Shown in pieces: positions 61,775 through 64,000 of a stretch of 64,000 bases of DNA. The stretch is from JACKII01 sp965202745 (lineage in GTDB: Bacteria > Pseudomonadota > Alphaproteobacteria > Bin95). The stretch is from NCBI GenBank assembly GCA_965202745.1, contig CBDBCB010000021.1, positions 124,001 through 188,000 of the forward strand. The letters run 5' to 3'. Each line of letters opens with the position of its first letter. Positions within the stretch are counted from its first letter, which is position 1. The notes under the pieces were generated by a model. It saw only the letters and a program-made list of their open reading frames with translations. It had not been told where the DNA came from and did not search any database. The position numbers and the translations under genes were made by a program.

Positions 61775-62581
61775 GCGAGGGCGCAGGCGAGAACCGGTTG
61801 GGTTTCGGCATTGCGGCGCTCTGCTTCGCTGCGCTGACCTTTTCCATGATGATTGCCTGCGTGAAGCTGCTGGGCGCGGGCTATTCGCCCTTGCAGGTGC
61901 TGTTGATGCGCTATGTTTTCAGCCTGGCGCTCGCCCTGCCGCTGTTGTGGCGGGAGAGGGCATCGCTTTGGCGGTCGGAGCGGCCCGGGGGGGGCACGTG
62001 ATCCGCGCGGCCTGGGGACTGCTCTCGACCTTTGCCATGCCGTTGTTCCTGACCGTGCTATCCGTCCCGTTGCTGGGGGAGAGCGTCGGCTGGCGGCGCG
62101 CGGCGGCGGTTGGGTTCGGCGGGGTGCCGATCATCGTACAGCCGGGTGCGGACCTGAACTGGATCGCGCTTGTCGCGCTCGGCGGGGCGTTTTTCTATGC
62201 GATGGCCGTGGTGGCGATCCGGCAATTGTCCCGCAAGGAGCCTGCCAGCCGCATCTTCTTTATCTACGCCGTCGCCAACATTGTCGTGGCGGGGGCCGCC
62301 ATGCCGTTCGTTTGGGTTACGCCAAGCTTGCAGGACTGGTTGGTATTCGTTGCTGTCGGCGCGCTGGGGGCGATTGCCCAATATGCTTTCCTCATCGCTT
62401 ACCGCCAGGCGCCGGCGATGGTGCTGGTGCCGTTCGACTACACCCAGATCCTGTTCGCGCTGGCTATCGGCTATTTCGCCTGGGGTGAGATACCGGCGTC
62501 GGCCAGCTTCCTCGGCGGGGCGATCATTATCGCGTCCGGTTTTTTATCTGGTGGCGGGAGCGGCGGCTCGCGCGAGTTTAG
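61771..62581 (+). pseudogene. Second DMT (EamA) transporter, deletion and frameshifts
   Basis: The gene begins at TTG 61771, overlapping the stop of the preceding transporter. The start LGFGIAALCFAALTFSMMIACVKLLG is normal. A G-run of eight at about 61985-61993 takes the frame to a stop after RPGGGT. The other frame continues as HVIRAAWGLLST, then jumps to FAMPLFLTVLSVPLLGE, so about 25-30 residues of two helices are deleted. At the end, six T residues at 62539-62546 need a seventh to read FFIWWRERRLARV and stop at 62579-62581. As written the end is SGGGSGGSREF. No functional product is expected. Confidence 0.82.
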
Positions 62582-64000
62582 GAGACAGTAGTGGACTCGT
62601 AGAGGATTTCGCCGCTTAGGCGGTCCTCGCCCGCGAGTTGCACTTCATAGCCCCACAGCCGTTTCAAGTGGCCGAGCGTCTGGTCCCGGTCGCTTTCGGC
62701 GAGGGGAATACCGTCCCGCACCAGGTGTTTCAGGCGCAATACCCGGTCGCCCTTCAGGTCGGCGTCCACCACCTGGATATCCGCGTCGGCGATACCCGGA
62801 TCGTAGCCGCGGGCGAGCGACTGGCGCACGTGACGGTAGCCGCGTTCGTCGTGAATGTCGGTGACGTGGTAATAGGGCTCGTCAGATTGGTCGGTCAGCA
62901 CGAACAGGCGCATGTCGCGGATTAGGCGGGGGCTCAGGTATTGCTGGATGAAGCTTTCATCGCGGTAGTTCGCCCAGGCGTATTTGAGTGCGGCCCGCCA
63001 ATCGCCGGTTCCGGCCAGGTCCGGGAACCATTCGCGGTCTTCGTCCTTCGGTTCCGTCACGATGCGCTTGATATCGCTCATCATGTTGAAGCCGAGCGTG
63101 TAGGGGTTCAGGCCGGAATAGCGGGGGTCGTCGAATTCTGGCTGGAAGACGACGCTGGAGTGGGAATGCAGGATCTCCAGCATCGCGCCATCGGAGAGCA
63201 GGCCCTTGTCGTAAAGCGCATTGACGATGTGGTGATGGACGAAGGTTGCGCAGCCCTCGTTCATCACCTTGGTTTGGCGCTGCGGGTAGAAATATTGCGC
63301 CAATTGCCGGACGATGGAGAGCAGCTCCCGCTGCCAGTCGCGCAATACCGGGCTGTGCATTTCCAGGAAGTAGAGCAGATTTTCTTCCGGCAAGTGCAGG
63401 GCTTCCTGCCGTTCCCGTGTTTCCTGCTCTTCCGGGGTCGGCTCCGGGCGGGAGGGGTCCTGCGGCACGGTCCGCCAGAGATCGTTGTAGGAGCGTTCCT
63501 GCTCCTCCGCGATGCGGCGGCGGCGTTCCTGAAGCTCCTTGGCGGTGGGCTCTGGCCGGCGGTGATAGCGGAAGACGCCGTGGTCCATCAGCGCGTGCGC
63601 CGCGTCGAGGGTTGTCTCAACCTCAAGGAAGCCATGGCGCTCCTCGCAAGCGGCGATAAACCGGCGCGCGTAGTCCAGGAAATCCAGGATCGAACTGGCG
63701 TCCGTCCACTCACGGAACAGGTAATTGTTCTTAAAGAAATGGTTATGGCCAAAGGCAGCATGCGCCATCACCAGTGTGTGCAGGGCGGCGCTGTTATCCT
63801 CCATATTGTAGGAGATGCAGGGGTTCGAATTGATGACGATTTCGTAGGCGAGGCCGGAGCGGCCCTGCTGATAGAGCTTCTGGTCGCGGGCGAAGCGCTT
63901 TCCGAAAGACCAATGCCGGTAAAGGATAGGCATGCCGAGCGAGGCATAGGCGTCCAGCATTTGCTCCGACGAAATCACCTCCACCTGGTTCGGGTAGACG
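62578..64000 (-). CDS. SpoVR family protein, N-terminus beyond the window
   Basis: The visible 468-plus residues match SpoVR. The sequence includes MEVISSEQMLDAYASLGMPILY near the left limit, INSNPCISYNMEDNSAALHTLVMAHAAFGHNHFF, MNEGCATFVHHHIVNAL, and NPYTLGFNMMSDIKRI. The terminal bases of the window encode VYPNQVEV just before, so the gene begins beyond base 64000. In Bacillus, SpoVR affects spore cortex; in proteobacteria the gene usually accompanies the yeaH/prkA stress kinase genes, which would lie just beyond the window. It is convergent with the second DMT gene with a 4-base overlap. Confidence 0.93.
   Translation of the reverse strand, partial: VYPNQVEVISSEQMLDAYASLGMPILYRHWSFGKRFARDQKLYQQGRSGLAYEIVINSNPCISYNMEDNSAALHTLVMAHAAFGHNHFFKNNYLFREWTDASSILDFLDYARRFIAACEERHGFLEVETTLDAAHALMDHGVFRYHRRPEPTAKELQERRRRIAEEQERSYNDLWRTVPQDPSRPEPTPEEQETRERQEALHLPEENLLYFLEMHSPVLRDWQRELLSIVRQLAQYFYPQRQTKVMNEGCATFVHHHIVNALYDKGLLSDGAMLEILHSHSSVVFQPEFDDPRYSGLNPYTLGFNMMSDIKRIVTEPKDEDREWFPDLAGTGDWRAALKYAWANYRDESFIQQYLSPRLIRDMRLFVLTDQSDEPYYHVTDIHDERGYRHVRQSLARGYDPGIADADIQVVDADLKGDRVLRLKHLVRDGIPLAESDRDQTLGHLKRLWGYEVQLAGEDRLSGEILYESTTVS

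Overview
The window is GC-rich DNA from a free-standing alphaproteobacterial chromosome. It looks Rhodospirillales-like, judged from gene content only: a COQ10/RatA-like protein, NDUFA12, an NDUFAF5-like methyltransferase, an NDUFS6-like zinc finger, DUF1178, DUF1285, DUF2155 and DUF6111 proteins, RegB/RegA, ClpS-ClpA and two phasins. The phasins imply polyhydroxyalkanoate storage granules. I see no plasmid, phage or CRISPR signal. The only intrinsic mobile element is a damaged IS481-family insertion sequence.

Layout. 1-4.1 kb: 3' end of an acyl-CoA carboxylase carboxyltransferase, then RatA/COQ10, lipA and lpd on the minus strand. 4.1-10.2 kb: a decayed island with the IS481 copy, an intact FAH-family gene, a peroxidase pseudogene, an Lrp regulator and a sulfonate/nitrate-type ABC operon in which all three genes are broken. 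10.2-12.4 kb: palindromic repeats around a broken leucine-rich-repeat membrane protein. 12.4-15.5 kb: class III aminotransferase, broken terC, serB. 15.5-22 kb: degP-hflC-hflK (minus) facing mrp, NDUFA12, mlaD and DUF2155. 22-29.7 kb: broken DMT transporter, panE and comF among intact DUF1178, nitrilase-family, glutaredoxin, four-domain rhodanese, DUF1330 and NDUFAF5-like genes. 29.9 kb: tRNA-Glu. 30-34.7 kb: acyl-CoA dehydrogenase, then DUF1285-NudL-DUF6111-CCA transferase. 34.7-40 kb: frameshifted pcaD-like gene and tolQ-tolR-tolA-tolB. 40-47.5 kb: dienelactone hydrolase, D,D-carboxypeptidase with SPOR domain, phasin, clpS-clpA, phasin-HhH protein, SYLF lipoprotein-like gene. 47.8-54.5 kb: regB-regA, a phosphatase, a lipase, the zinc finger and polA. 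54.5-64 kb: MFS, a molybdoenzyme pseudogene, cfa, epoxide hydrolase, two DMT transporters (one broken) and the partial spoVR.

The strongest overall signal is selective gene decay. About fourteen genes carry frameshifts, in-frame stops of all three kinds, internal deletions or a 7-bp tandem duplication. Nearly all are transporters, catabolic enzymes, stress or competence genes. Long housekeeping genes (polA, clpA, lpd, degP, tolB) read through cleanly. This fits a lineage that recently became host-restricted or nutritionally specialised. A share of the one-base homopolymer indels could still be sequencing error.

Other points worth attention: a seemingly perfect 411-bp tandem duplication inside tolA, a phasin fused to a helix-hairpin-helix domain with a dyad operator shared with the other phasin gene, several families of dispersed palindromes, and a rhodanese protein with four domains.
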